Source: Oscarella lobularis (Eukaryota > Porifera > Homoscleromorpha > Homosclerophorida > Oscarellidae). From it: a DNA stretch of 64,000 nt. This document shows positions 1-11,553 of this stretch, in pieces (the stretch's first letter is position 1; each line of letters starts with the position of its first letter). The translations under genes were made by a program, and so were the position numbers. Location: contig NC_089176.1 of assembly GCF_947507565.1 (NCBI RefSeq), positions 372,001-436,000 of the forward strand, in the 5' to 3' direction. A model generated the notes under the pieces. That model was not told the DNA's origin, made no database searches, and saw only the letters and a list, made by a program, of their open reading frames with translations.

Positions 1-3000
1 ACTTCTCGTCAACGATTCATGTCGAAAAGTCCGGATTTTCATCACCAAAGAAGAACTCGACGCTTTGCAACAACGCAAATAACGCCGCCTCGATTCAGTT
101 CATCATTCAAAACGGGTACAGAGAGATTATAATTTAATTTTTTATGTAGAATTGCTTGTGTTTCTCTCTAGATTCTGCTCTGCAGACGTTTAGAGAAGAA
201 CGTGGAATGATGAGAGTTCAGCAAAAGGAGGCAAGTTTATTTGATTTCTTTTATTTATTTATTTAATTTGTCTCCTTAGCATGAGTTGAAAATGAGAATG
301 GAAGAGGCGCGATATCACGAGGAGAAGTCGCAGATTCTCTCCTATCAAGAACAGCAAATGAAAGAGGTCAATTATAAATATAAATACCTCTTTTATTATT
401 CGACGCATTCTCCATAGATTCTAGATCACAAAAACGACGAAATGGAGTCCATGAAATCAAAAACGAGACAACGACTCGAAGACGCGGAATTGACCGTGGA
501 AACACTCCAAAGAAAAAGTAAGAATTCGCATTTTTTTGACGCGAGCGAGCGAGCGAGAGACATTTTGTCTCCCCCAGTTGCTCAGCTAGAACGCGAACGC
601 TCGCTTCTTCGCGATCACAAAGACAAACGCCAGCGAGAACTAAAAAGCAAATTTCAAGAAAAAGTCCAAGATTTGAAAAACGAATTCGATAACCGAGTTA
701 AAAAAAGAAAACAATAGAAATTTAACTAATTACTGTCCCCCCCCCCCCCCCCCCCCCCCTAAAAGCTGGACGAAGTAAACGCCGAATTCGAAGGACACAA
801 ACTCGCTCTAAAACAAGAACACACGAGACAAATGCAGGAACTCTTAGACGAAACGAATAGCCGATTAAAACGCATGGAAGGCGAATACAGCGCTCAAACC
901 ATGAGCAAAGTTCGTTTCCGTGTCGCCAAGTGACGAAATCGAATACTCTTTGATATTCCAGGATAGGGTTATTGAAGAATTAGAGGCGAAATGTCAGCAG
1001 TGCAAACGAGAAACGGAAGAGACGTTGGTGGCGAGCAATCGCATAGCGAGAGAAAAAGTCAATAATTTTATTTAAAAAATTAAATGTTTTATGTATTTTA
1101 TACGCGTAGATTGAACTTGAAATGGCGCGAGATTCGCTGCAGACTCAATTGGACGAAGCCAAAGCGAAGTCGGAAAAAGAAATTTTTCCGATCGTTTTTT
1201 TTCGAGTGTTTCGTTTCTAGTTTGGCTGACGTAGAACGACAGAAAAGCCAGCTCGTCGAAGAGCATCAAATGCGATGGAGAGAGACGAAAGCTCAAGAGC
1301 AAACGCGATTAGATCAAATAAAACGCGAATACGGTCAAAATGCGAAGAGAGTGAGGAGGAGAAAGCGCGACATCAGCGACGAAACTCTCACATTTTTCCA
1401 CTCTTCTTAGTACGCTGATCAAATCAGCGATCTTACTCATCAATTATCCGAAGCCAAAGCGTCTATGCAAGTAGGTCTAAAAGCGATCGTCTCTAAGGAA
1501 AATATCTTCGATTTGAGGATATGCAAGGACAGCATCGACGTCTCGTGCAACGAGTGGAGGATAAATATCGAAAAAAGGCAAGAAGAAAAAGAAAAATTTT
1601 TTTAGAAAGGGATTATTATTATTCTTTAGATAAAATCGCTTCAAGCGGACTGGGAGCGTCAGGAGAATGGACACGCGCAACGACGATTGAAACTCGAAGC
1701 TCGTCTCAGGTAAATCCAGCCAAAGTTCATAAAAGCTCCGAATAAGAGTGCACGGAATCGTCGTCCAGGGAACAGGAAGAGGAAATAGTTCAGGTCAAAG
1801 ATACGCATCAATTGCAGGCGGAGAGAGCGGAACGAGCTCTCGACGAATTCAAGCGTCAAGCGGAGAAGAATTCGTCGCGAATGTTCGCAGAAATGAAGGA
1901 GCAGGTGAGAGAGAAACTTAGATAGGGTGGGTTTGAGTCAAGTTTCCTTCAGATGGAAACGATTGGCGGCGATTTGGCTCGATCGAAGGCGTCGAGAGAG
2001 AAACAAGCTCGCGAGGCGGCGATACAATTAGAGGAATTAAAAGCGAAACATTCCAAACAGGTAGGAAAAACGCGAAAAGAGAAATAATATATTCATGCCA
2101 AAAAAAAGTTGGCTGAGTTGAAAACCGGATACGAGCAAGACAGGGAGAGACTCGTGAACTTGCATCAAGCCGAGCTCGCATCAAAAATCAAAGAAAAGGA
2201 AAGGGAAAAGGTAAAGGAAAAAAAATCGCTTAGAGCCGGAGGGTCCGTTGTCATGGTTTCTCGTCACGGTCAGGGTGCCGCCGTGAAACGAGCTCAATTA
2301 GTTTTAGCCGAGCAAGAAGCGCAGATGAAAATGAGAACGCAACGCGAAGCTCACGTGAATTCCTTATAGAATTCATTCTATCGGTTGATATGTTGGGTGG
2401 GGGGGGATTCCATTAGAGAGTAGCTGAAATGGATCAAGAGTTGATGCGACTTAAAACCGAAGTACGTCACGAAGAATGAATCGATACGTTTATTCTACGG
2501 TAATTGGGTCTAGGTTTCTCAAGAGCGATCAAGACGTCAATCTGACGTTCTTGAACTCGAAGCGAGACACAAAGAAGAAAGGGATAGTCTCTCTCGATCC
2601 CATGAAGCGGCGGTAGGAATTCGCCCACTTCGAATATGCTCCATAAACCGTAACTGATTTTTAGCTCAGTAAATGCCGGTTTGAATTAGAGCAGCATCAT
2701 CTAAAAATGCAGCAAGAACACGCTGAAGAAATGGAGAAAATCATCCAAAAGGTATAGAGCAGTAGCGCCTCTTTTTTCGAGTTATTATTTGGTTTTAGAC
2801 TGGCTCAAGGCTTAAGCAGATGGAGAAGGACTACGGAGCTAAAGCGGATAGGGCAAACAAAGTACGTAGCAGTAATTCTTCTCCTTTTTTCCCCTGGGAA
2901 TCTACGACTACAGACTTCCACTGAGCTTCAGTCTCAACTTCATCAAATCAAAAGCGAAAATCAGCGGTTTGTAAATCTAGAGTGACTTTCACAGTTTTCG

Positions 3001-3573
3001 CTATTTTGTAATTAATTAAAAGGCTTCTTCAAAAATTACACGACAGCGCCGCTGAGTCCGGTATTCAACACCAAAGGGACGTACAAGCTCTCAAGGAACA
3101 ACATCACAACAGTCTTAAAGTGATCAAAATATGTGATCGTGTACGCTTCTTTTGTATTGTCTCTTCTCAGCGCCTGGAACAGGAAGTCATGTCGCAGAAG
3201 TCTCACTGTCGGCATCTCGAGAAAAAGGTCAGGCAACTCCAGTTAGAAAATCAAGACAAAGTAACAGAGGCAGCAGCTTTAGATAGTAAAAATAATCAAT
3301 TAAAATTTCCTAGATTACAAAACTTAGACTACAGTACGAAGAAAAGATGAAAGGCCTATTGCCATCGTCTCTTCGAAACGTAAACTAGAGACATATCCGG
3401 GGCTTTGATAATTTTTCTTATAGGAACTCGAAGGAACGATTGCTTCGTTGAAGAGTCAAACTCTTCTTTTGCAGCAGCGGAATAAGTTACTTCAAGATGA
3501 ACTGGACAGTCGATCGGTTCATCCGCGATACACTTCGACTCCCACTTCTTATCTGTCTCCAAGACAACAGTAG
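1..3573 (+). CDS. CEP112: CEP112-like centrosomal coiled-coil protein, 3' part (5' end outside window)
   Basis: Many short exons (about 60-200 bp) with small GT-AG introns encode an almost uninterrupted charged coiled coil rich in E, K, Q and R. The identification rests on the C-terminus: KGLLPSSLRNELEGTIASLK, then a Leu/Gln-rich stretch, lines up with my memory of human CEP112 (CCDC46), which ends in a KGLMPASLRQELEDTISSLK block. The segment just before it (SRLKQMEKDYGAKADRANK) also matches the CEP112 pattern. Family members sit at centrosomes; the molecular role is poorly defined. The stop is TAG at 3571-3573. The start lies upstream of base 1. One intron holds a run of 23 C at 737-759, so its assembled length is doubtful. 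Confidence 0.8.
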
Positions 3574-3632
3574 CGTAGTAACCGAATTGTATTTAGACTT
3601 GTCAAGAAATATATCTATCGAGGACCCGGATA

Positions 3633-4742
3633 ATGCTGTGGACTCTTGCTGCGTTTATAGCCGTTCTCCTTCTCTTCGCTATCTCGAAGCGAAAGCTCGG
3701 CGAGACTGCTATTAGAGAAAGACTTAGAGGACGCGTCGTCGTCGTCACAGGAGCTAGCTCCGGCTTGGGAAGAGGTAAAGAAAGAAAAAGATCCGTGCGT
3801 TCTCTATCGTCGATCGTTTCCTTAGCGCTTGCGCGTGCATGCTACAATGCCGGCTGCGTGATCATCGCCGCCGCAAGAAACGAGACAGCTCTCGCAGAAT
3901 TATCCAAAGAACTCGACGGAAACGTGCACGTTTTTCCCCTCGACGTGTCCGATTTCGAAGGAGTCGAGCTGCGAGCGAAAGCCCTATTGAATTCGCACGG
4001 CCACGTGGACGTCTTGATAAATAACGCCGGCGTAAGTTCGAGAAGCAGCGTCTTAGAGACGAGCCTCGACGTCGATCAAAACATCATGAATGTGAATTAT
4101 TTCGGAGCCGTAGCTCTGACTCGAGGCAAGACCAATAAAAAAGAGAGAAACTTATATAATTGATCTTATATTTTGCAGCTCTGCTTCCGAGTATGATTCA
4201 GAAAGGAAAAGGTCACGTGGTGGCAATTAGCAGTGTCCAAGGAAAACTAGCATTGCCATTTCGATCTTCATGTACGTATTAATTAACACTAGCACGTGCT
4301 TTTAATTAAACGCTTCTATTCATTTCGTATTAGATTCTGCAGCCAAGCATGCTATGCAGGCATTCTTTACCAGTCTCCGAGCCGAAGTATCTCACTTGGG
4401 AATCGACGTAACAGTAGTCAGTCCTGGCTACATAAAAACATCATTGTCTGCCAATGCACTTAGGGGAGACGGAAGCAAGCACAAAAGTAAGCGCAAATTG
4501 AAAAAAAATCAGTATTGTATGGTATCTTAGCAACTGATCCTACAACTGAAAACGGAATGTCACCTGAACGCGTAGCTAGTGAAATCCTGGAGGCAATAGC
4601 AAGTAAGAAACCCGAGCTCACTGTATCAGATGTAACTGCCAAAATGGGGATATACATACAAACCCTAGCGCCAGCTATCATGAGAAAATTGATGGCGCGG
4701 CGAGCACAAAAACACGAGCGCGACCACTCAAAAACATCCTAA
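3633..4742 (+). CDS. DHRS7B: DHRS7B-like short-chain dehydrogenase/reductase
   Basis: An N-terminal hydrophobic segment ([16 protein letters not shown]) is followed by a classical SDR fold. The cofactor motif is TGASSGLG, the structural motif is NNAG, and the catalytic set is Ser in ISSVQG with YSAAKHA (YxxxK). A C-terminal tail rich in K and R follows. The layout matches DHRS7B, a membrane-anchored NADP-linked reductase of ER and peroxisomes; substrate is not deducible here. The first intron (about 51 bp, after SSGLGR) is a multiple of three without an in-frame stop, so a naive reading adds 17 false residues. The start is 59 bp after the CEP112 stop. The exact DHRS7 subfamily is less sure than the SDR call. 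Confidence 0.85.
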
Positions 4743-4848
4743 CTACATATAACAATAATCAATCAATAAGTCTATGACTTTTAGAGGTCGAGACTAAAAA
4801 TATCTTTGATTATGCAACACAGAGACAATTACAAGTGAATCAATCAAA

Positions 4849-5358
4849 TTAGTCTGTCCACCATCTATAAATCTGCCAACCGCAACATAGAAACGAAACG
4901 ATTGCGACTCCATAATGGAGTCGTTTTCTATACTTATCGTCCTTTCGCACTAAAACGACGGGCGATCCCGAACCGAGATCGCGTTGCGGTATAGCGTGCA
5001 AAGCGCGACCGCTGTAGTCGATCTGATACTTGCAACAGGGATCGCTCGACCACGAGAGAGCGTAGAGCGTAGCGCACGCTACGCTCGTCGTGCCGAACGG
5101 CACGGTGACGGAGAAAAGACGCGACGTGAAGAACGAGGTGGCGATGCTTGTGACGCCCGATAGGACGGCCGCTTTGTGGAGAAAATTGCCGAAACGGATC
5201 CATCTCGTCGTCTCTTCGCCGAGCTGATACGGTTCGACGATGATTGTCGTCTTTTCGTCGTCGATGGCGCGTTCGAGTTCCTCTTCGAATTGACGAGAGG
5301 AGTTTTCGGAGTTGTAGATCTCGCGAACGACCGCGTAGTCGCCGTCGAGAGCGGACAT
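4849..5358 (-). CDS. TMEM11: TMEM11 mitochondrial inner-membrane protein
   Basis: This single-exon gene of 169 residues matches TMEM11 (human 192 residues). It shares REIYNSEN, the FEEELERAI helix, IVEPYQLGEETTRWI, FGNFLHKAAVL, then a strongly conserved SSDPCCKYQIDY block and PVVLVRKDD near the end. Two hydrophobic segments (about residues 61-100) and a last one near residue 150 fit a two- to three-pass inner-membrane protein. TMEM11 works in cristae organisation with MICOS. The N-terminus is shorter than in human. It is head to head with TOM1, 240 bp away. Confidence 0.93.
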   Translation of the reverse strand: MSALDGDYAVVREIYNSENSSRQFEEELERAIDDEKTTIIVEPYQLGEETTRWIRFGNFLHKAAVLSGVTSIATSFFTSRLFSVTVPFGTTSVACATLYALSWSSDPCCKYQIDYSGRALHAIPQRDLGSGSPVVLVRKDDKYRKRLHYGVAIVSFLCCGWQIYRWWTD

Positions 5359-5598
5359 CGTTCGCGATAACGTGCGCTAGTTAATTACCAATTCCTGACG
5401 TCAGTCTTCTTAGCTTAGTGTCTTCTCAAAGGTGGTTGACGTGCACGGGGCAGTGCACTCGTATTCCATAGAGGTAATTTATGAAAAATTGGCGGATAAT
5501 CTGGGCGATGACGTAGTCTGAGCGATGACGTAGTTCATAAATGACATCATTTTTCACATTGATTTCAAGCACTTATCATAGAACTTACGCCAGTGATC
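5359..5598. promoter_or_regulatory. Shared upstream region of TMEM11 and TOM1
   Basis: This 240 bp gap lies between divergent start codons. It holds a CTGACGTCAG palindrome near 5396-5405 (CRE-type core), then two copies of GCGATGACGTAGT between about 5503 and 5533, and a TGACATCA near 5541. These look like CREB/ATF or AP-1 family sites. Regulation through them is inference from sequence only. Confidence 0.4.
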
Positions 5599-7174
5599 AT
5601 GGCTTTCTTTTCGAGTCCGTTCTCCAGTCAAGTGGGCCAGCGAATTGGTACGATTGCATACGCATTACATTGGGGCGTCTTCTCGTCGCCAAGGAAGCGA
5701 AACTCATTCGCACATCCCTCCGCGAACACTCGCCTTGCACGTTCACAAGCATCCTCGCTCTTTTCGTATGCTTCCTCCACGAGCGACGCTCTAAACCCCG
5801 AAAACGAACGCGTTATCGTTTACTCACACGCGCGCGCGCGCGCATGCTCGCAGAACGAGCGACGAGCGAGCAACTCGAAGCCGAAGACTGGGCCCTGAAT
5901 ATGGAAATATGCGACATGATTAACGAAACCGATGAAGGGTAAGCCCCGGCGCAAAGTAGTAGGCCAAAAAAATGAGAAAGAAACTGAAATTTTTCCCAAG
6001 GCCCAAGGATGCCATAAAAGCGCTGAAAAAACGAATTTTTCACAATAAGAATTATAGGCAAGTGATGCTGGCTTTGTCGGTGAGAAATTTGATTATTTCC
6101 TGTTGGAGGAGGAGGGTTCACTTTTCTGGTTCAGGTCATTGAAACGTGCGTCAAAAATTGCGGAAAACGATTTCACATGCATATGGCTCACAAGGAATTC
6201 ATATCCGAATTTGGAAAACTTGCCGGTCCAAAGGTAAAGAGATGATGGATGGATAGATAGATAGAGATATCTTCTTCTCTAAGAGCAACGTTCCAATGAT
6301 TGTCAAACAGAAAATTCTCGCTCTGATACAGAGTTGGTCGGACAGTTTTCGACACCAACCGGAATTAGCCAACATTGGCATGACACACGAATATCTAAGA
6401 CGTCAGGGTAAGAAAAGAAAAGAAAAATGAGCAAAGTCACGTGTTGGTGCATGCATAGGAGTGGAATTTCCACCGCAAGATCTTGACACAATGGCACCAA
6501 TATATACACCAGAAAGGGTCAGTAAGAAAACATATAATTATAATAGAAATTATTTAAAACTCATTTTATTTATAGACTGTTCCTGAATCGCAAGCTCCGT
6601 CCGCTTCGCCGGCTTCGCGTCGTCAAGAACCCGTGCAACTTCGACATCATCATGAAACATTGCCACAGTCACATGAACATCCCCCCGCTCCATCGAACGA
6701 GTTGACGGGCGCCGCGTCCATCACTCCAACATCCGAGCAACTCGCCAAGATACGAAGTGAGATGGACGTCGTCAGGGGCAACGTTCGCGTGCTGAGCGAA
6801 ATGCTGACGGCACTCACACCCGGTGACGAGGAGACGTCCGACTGGGAACTACTCAGGGTACGACGCGACATTCTCCAATTTTTATTGATTTATTTTATCT
6901 TTTTATTAGGATCTTAATGCTACGTGTCGCACTATGCAATCGCGTCTCGTCGACTTGCTGAGTCGAATTGTGTCCGAGGAATTGACAGGTAGAGACCCTC
7001 CCTCTTCCCCCTTTCCTTCCCCCCCCCCCCCCCCCCCCAATGCTCGACGTGTCTCTTTAGGTGAACTCTTGGTCTGCAATGACGAACTCAATCACGTCTT
7101 CACTCGTTATGATCGCTTCGAGAAGAATCGCGCCGCCGTTGTGCAAAGCCAATCAGGACAGACAGCCAATCAAG

Positions 7175-7206
<32 letters not shown>

Positions 7207-8239
7207 CAATTTATTTCCTGTTTATCTAAGGCTTTCGAGACTCCATCTGCTTTTCCTTCCACTGAAAGTCCCTCCGTTGCCGCGCCGAGCTTGGCTCCGG
7301 GGCCAGCGACTGGAGCTCTGATTGACTTCTCAGCGGAAGAGCCACAGACAACGACTGCCCCCTCTGACGCTCCTCCTCCTCCCTCCTACAATGAACTTCA
7401 CGCCGAACTTGGCCAAGACTTGGCTGGGCTCAGTACGTTACTCATCCTAATCTATTGCTATTAATATTTATTTAGATTTGGGCACGTCGACTGGGGCTCC
7501 GCCTCCTCCGTCTACAAATCCGTTCGCGAACAGTTCGGCTCCCGTTGCCAGTGGCAACGACTACAGCGAAGAGCCCGGCGACGATTTTGATATGTTTGCA
7601 CAGAGCAGACAGAGTTTTGACACGGCTGCTCAAAACATAGGGTAGATAATATTTTTATATGTGTATTTATTGGATATCTATGTGTTCTAAAGATCGAGAA
7701 CTCGTGGCTACACAGTGGAAGATTCTCACGCTTCAGTGGCTGGAGCTATGAATGCAAGAAGCACGTTTCCATCAACGGTGAGACAACGAAACTATTATTA
7801 CTATATATTAGTTATTTTTTTATTAGGAACCAAGCGGGTATATACAATGATATCTTGAATTTCTTGTCTAATATTTTTTCAGAGTGGAAAGTATGGAACA
7901 ATGGCTTGCTGCAACTGATCTGCAGTCATCTGTGAGTTTGAAGTCTTGGGTGTCCTCTTTTCACTAGATTTAATTAATTAATTAATTAAATTTCGCTATA
8001 GAAACTGCCAGAAAATCCCTCCGATGCTCAAGATACGATGACGACTTCAGGTAAGAATATATAGCGCTTTTTGGAATTTTTTAAAAATTTAGTTAGAATT
8101 TGACAAATTTTTGGAAGAACGTGCCATCAAGGTGACGTCCGGAGGCTCCGGCTTGAATCAGTCGGCTCAAGCTCGTCGCGCTCGGCCTCAGATGCAGAAA
8201 GAGGAATCGGGTCACGAAGACGATCTATTTGCTCTTTAG
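5599..8239 (+). CDS. TOM1: TOM1-family VHS-GAT endosomal sorting adaptor
   Basis: Spliced exons give [15 protein letters not shown], then a VHS domain ([41 protein letters not shown]) and a GAT domain ([40 protein letters not shown]). A proline-rich linker and a C-terminal block ([27 protein letters not shown]) end in DDLFAL, as in human TOM1. TOM1 binds ubiquitin and Tollip on endosomes; the DxFxL-type acidic end is a clathrin-binding type motif. The start chosen is ATG 5599; an in-frame GTG lies 6 bp upstream. A run of 18 C sits in an intron near 7021. The acceptor of intron 1 is preceded by a CA/GC dinucleotide run. Confidence 0.93.
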
Positions 8240-8375
8240 AACGAGAAACTAGTTGTAGCTGCGAGTTAAAAAAAGATGCATGCAGTGAGAATTATAGCGC
8301 GCTTTACGCTGACACATTCCATGATGACGCACGTTTCCGAGAAGCCCCGCTCCCCGGATCTGATGACACTTGACG

Positions 8376-8984
8376 ATGGAGGAGCTGCCACACGAGCGAC
8401 GTCGTCTTCACCATCGCTGGAGCACATCGTCGGTCAATCCTGAGCGGGCGCTCGTTCTCGCATCGAATCCGACGTCGTCGTCATTCGGGCAGAAGATCTG
8501 CCTCAATCGCGTTCTGCGCACGCTAAAGCAAAGCGGATGGTACTGGCGTTCCCTCTCGAACGCCGACTCCCAACGATTGCTCATCGACGCCGAAGACGGA
8601 ACGTTTCTCCTGCGCGACAGCGCCGACGAACGTCATCTCTTCACGCTCTCGTTCAAAGTCGAAGGCATCGTCTCGAGCGTTCGACTCGAACTCTATCGCG
8701 GCCTCTTTCGCCTCTACTCCTCCGACTGCGGCGCGAGTCCGGCGTTCGATTGCGTCGTCGGTCTCGTCAATTTTTACATTCGCAACGACGTGAGACTCTT
8801 TTGGCTCGAACGCGACGACGGACCGCGAATATCGGTCAAAATTCGCCAGCCACTTCTCACCGGCGTGCCGACGTTGCAGCACTTTTGTCGTAGCGCTATC
8901 AACGCTTCGACGAAGCGCGATCACGTCGAGAAACTGCCGTTACCGAGTAAGCTTAAGGATTACGTTTCGGATTATCCCTACTAG
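8376..8984 (+). CDS. SOCS2/CISH-like suppressor of cytokine signalling
   Basis: This is an intronless gene of 202 residues. An extended SH2 subdomain (LNRVLRTLKQSGWYW) leads into an SH2 domain with the phosphotyrosine-binding Arg in GTFLLRDSAD. It is followed by a C-terminal SOCS box (PTLQHFCRSAIN, then LPLPSKLKDYVSDYPY). The box carries the BC-box pattern for Elongin B/C and the LPLP motif for CUL5, so the protein should act as a CRL5 substrate receptor that limits receptor-kinase or JAK signalling. It resembles SOCS2/CISH most, but orthology to one vertebrate gene is not established. ATG 8376 is used. Confidence 0.92.
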   Translation: MEELPHERRRLHHRWSTSSVNPERALVLASNPTSSSFGQKICLNRVLRTLKQSGWYWRSLSNADSQRLLIDAEDGTFLLRDSADERHLFTLSFKVEGIVSSVRLELYRGLFRLYSSDCGASPAFDCVVGLVNFYIRNDVRLFWLERDDGPRISVKIRQPLLTGVPTLQHFCRSAINASTKRDHVEKLPLPSKLKDYVSDYPY

Positions 8985-9323
8985 ATTCTTTTTTTTTTTT
9001 TGAAAAATTCGGCACCTTCCCTCCCTACTGTACTACACGTCTAATTTTCTATTTCGAATTATTTTTATGCGCGCGTGCACCGAGTGAAAAAACGGCGCGA
9101 ATTTTGCTGACGTCATTTATCATTTTCACCCCGTCGTCCTCGCGACGCGGCACGCGGCTCGCACATGAGACAAAGAGTGTGAGAAAATAGAGAAGATGAG
9201 ATTGGAGCACAGCGGGTACTATAAGCATACAGTACTAGTAGCTGGAATAACAATAAACGATATGCATGCAAGTCATTGTCTCCCTATTGTTTGTTCTTCG
9301 ATATCTTTCCCCAATCGTCTATC
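8985..9323. other. Convergent intergenic stretch, no gene seen
   Basis: This 339 bp gap lies between the 3' ends of the SOCS-like and SH2 genes. It has a poly-T run just after the SOCS stop, a TGACGTCA palindrome near 9110 and AT-rich DNA that probably serves as both 3' untranslated regions. An AATAAA occurs near 9250 on the plus strand. Confidence 0.5.
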
Positions 9324-10073
9324 TCATACCATCTCATACGCGTTGCCTGCGCGTTTCTTCTCGTCGTTGCGCACGCGTGGGACAGGGAACTCGAGATAAG
9401 AGACGACGTCGTGCCCGTTGGCGTCCGGCAGCTCCGACTCGAGTTTCCAGCGGCGCTCGACTACTTGAAGTAGGAGAGCGTCGGGCGTCGATTCGCACAG
9501 TTGGTTCGGGTCCGATGCTTTGAGCGAGAAGAGGCCACGCGCGTTGCGCTCGATGCGCAGGTGGCGGCATTCCGCCCCCGCCGCCTTGTAGGTCACACTG
9601 TACTCGTTTTTCAACGAAGCGCTGCCGCGGAAGACGAACGAGCCGACGGGAGAATAGCGCAGCACCTCTTCGGCTTCTGCAGACCTCAGAACGCCGTGAT
9701 ACCAATCGAGCTTCTCCATTTCAGCGCGTATCGGATCCGGTCGCCTGCTCAAGTTGATCTCGGAGGCGAGAGGCGGTTGTGGCGGCGGCGGAATCAGGGG
9801 TTCCGTATCTTTTGCGTCTTCGCTTCTTCGTTTGCTTTTGCGACCGAAAACTTTTCTCAGTCCGGTCGCCGGCGGCGAATTGCGTCGGCGCGACGTCGTC
9901 GTCGGCGCCGTCGCCGCCGTGCACGAGGGCAGCGTTTGCACTTGCGTCGAATGCTCGGACGGGCAGCTGAACATGGACATCGCAGAGACAGTGAGGGAAG
10001 TGACGGCTCGGCCCACTGAAAACTTGTTATTAGGGCTTTGTAAGAACGAGTCTGACTGGTTCCTCGGGTCCAT
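9324..10073 (-). CDS. SH2-domain adaptor-like protein, family not assigned
   Basis: An intronless 249-residue protein. Residues 1-115 are low complexity, with a basic patch (RKVFGRKSKRR) and a run of prolines that could bind SH3 domains. Residues about 121-215 form an SH2 domain starting LDWYHGVL. The phosphotyrosine-binding loop reads GSFVFRGS, so the key Arg is kept while the usual ES/DS is replaced by GS. The C-terminal tail (SYLEFPVPRV) lacks a SOCS box. No kinase or other enzyme domain is present. It lies tail to tail with the SOCS-like gene; both are intronless and carry SH2 domains, so an old duplication is possible but not shown. Confidence 0.75.
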   Translation of the reverse strand: MDPRNQSDSFLQSPNNKFSVGRAVTSLTVSAMSMFSCPSEHSTQVQTLPSCTAATAPTTTSRRRNSPPATGLRKVFGRKSKRRSEDAKDTEPLIPPPPQPPLASEINLSRRPDPIRAEMEKLDWYHGVLRSAEAEEVLRYSPVGSFVFRGSASLKNEYSVTYKAAGAECRHLRIERNARGLFSLKASDPNQLCESTPDALLLQVVERRWKLESELPDANGHDVVSYLEFPVPRVRNDEKKRAGNAYEMV

Positions 10074-10383
10074 TCATTAGAAGCTCCGCCTATCAGAGGA
10101 CCGCAAGCCCTCCCTCTGTAGTCCCTCGGGACTCGCTGTGCCGAACTTGCCCGAACGAGTCCCTGCAGGGAACGAGCCCCGAACGAAATCCATTGTTCTC
10201 TCTCCGTGTCGAGATAAGATAAAATCGGAGCACGAATGAATCTAGATCGCCTAGGCGCCGGGAAACGAAAGGAAAAGTGCAAACCAAGGGCGATTCTCCG
10301 CGCCGCAGCGGCGCTGTGGTCTCATCACGATCACGCGACAATTCGTGTTGCACAAAGGGATTCCCCTCGTCCCCGGCCCTTAC
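10074..10383. other. Intergenic stretch, likely promoter of the SH2 gene
   Basis: This 310 bp region has no coding signal that I can support. It is rich in short inverted repeats, including the perfect 12 bp palindrome TCCCTGCAGGGA near 10162, and contains several CGAAC-type repeats. It lies upstream of the minus-strand SH2 gene and downstream of ATPAF2. Confidence 0.4.
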
Positions 10384-11506
10384 TCATTGTTTTTCTGTAT
10401 GCTTTAGATACATGATTGCGGCCGCTAAACGAGCTGTCGTATCGAGTTTATTCAACGAGTGAGACCATTCTACGTTGCCCCAGTGCTGGATCTGTTGAAA
10501 AAGAGAAGGTATGAATATATGATGAGTATCTATACTTCTCGTCTTTTTGCCTGAAATTCCGTCTCGATTCGCGCGGCATCGACCGCTTTTTCGACGCTTA
10601 GACGATTTTCAATGACTGCCATCATGATGACAAGGGACTCGAGCGCAAAAACGCCAAACCTCAAACCTTAGAAAAGAAAAGAAAACATCCTCTTGTCACA
10701 GATACCATAGAAAAGAGATATCCCCCTCCCTCCCTCCCTCCCTCCCTTTTCAATGATACTATCAAACTAAATACCAAGTAATTGGCGTTTAGTGAACAAA
10801 AACAGTTCACGTCGAAGCGAATCGAGCGTCTCATTCGATTGAGATGCTTGAAGTAGACTCGTTGTCGTTCTAAGCAAAACTCCATATCTGAGAAGTTCAA
10901 ATTGAATTAATTTAGTATTGCAACAATGAAAGGAAACCTGTTCTGAAACCAGCCAATCAGAGGATCCCACGTGACTTCCTGCAAGCGAACCAAATCATCC
11001 GGTTCGACTAGCCTCGAACTATGACCCAATATTTTTAACACGTCAAGGGCTAATTAGACTTTCAATATTGCATTCACCAAGTACAGTCCGTCTGTAGATG
11101 AGGAAGAATCTCGCCTATTAGACTCGTCTTTGTCAGAGCATCGGGTTGATCAATATCAGTCATGCATAAGCCAGTCTTCACCAAAAAATACATACGTATA
11201 TATACCACGTGATCTATGATTTTCCGTACTAGATGCATTAGAGGTGGACGAACTTTGTCCGTTTGCGCGTCCCATTCTGCAGCCACGGCAACAGCAAGTG
11301 GCTCCGATTCGAAGACTAGCCGTCTTCTGAGAGGCGTTTTGACTGTTCTTCCGTCCAGTTGCACGGCGTAGAGTCCGTCGGAGCGTGCAGCGACACCAGC
11401 TCGCTTGTAGAATCGCTTGAGCGCTAAAAAATGCTTGTGAAACAACTTGAAAGCTTTAGCATACAGTATTACCAGCAGACGAAGGACTGAACGAAAGACG
11501 CCGCAT
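10384..11506 (-). CDS. ATPAF2: ATPAF2 (ATP12), mitochondrial F1 alpha-subunit assembly chaperone
   Basis: At least six small exons. Exon 1 begins ATG at 11506 (MRRLSFSPSSA, a likely mitochondrial presequence). It is followed by KRFYKRAGVA, VQLDGRTVKTPLRR, AVAVAAEWDAQ, MTDIDQPDAL, WDPLIGWFQNR, RYGVLLRTTTS, a helix with ENRLSVEKAVDAARIETEFQ, and HWGNVEWSH before the stop at 10384-10386. Every block has its counterpart in human ATPAF2. The protein binds the F1 alpha subunit in the mitochondrial matrix during ATP synthase assembly. An ATG exists in intron 1 but would skip the presequence, so I prefer 11506. It is head to head with CHID1, 47 bp apart. Confidence 0.92.
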
Positions 11507-11553
11507 TAGCCTAGCGTGAGTCGACAACGTGGTCACGTGGCAAAGTGCAGGAG
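11507..11553. promoter_or_regulatory. Very short bidirectional promoter ATPAF2/CHID1
   Basis: Only 47 bp separate the two start codons, so both 5' untranslated regions and the core promoters must overlap or lie inside the genes. It contains GGTCACGTGGC, an E-box-like CACGTG that could serve USF or MYC-type factors in both directions. Confidence 0.5.

Noticed and set aside
737-759. Run of 23 C as a possible functional G-quadruplex
   Set aside because: Intronic homopolymer, likely of uncertain assembled length; a similar 18 C run occurs at 7021. No further support.
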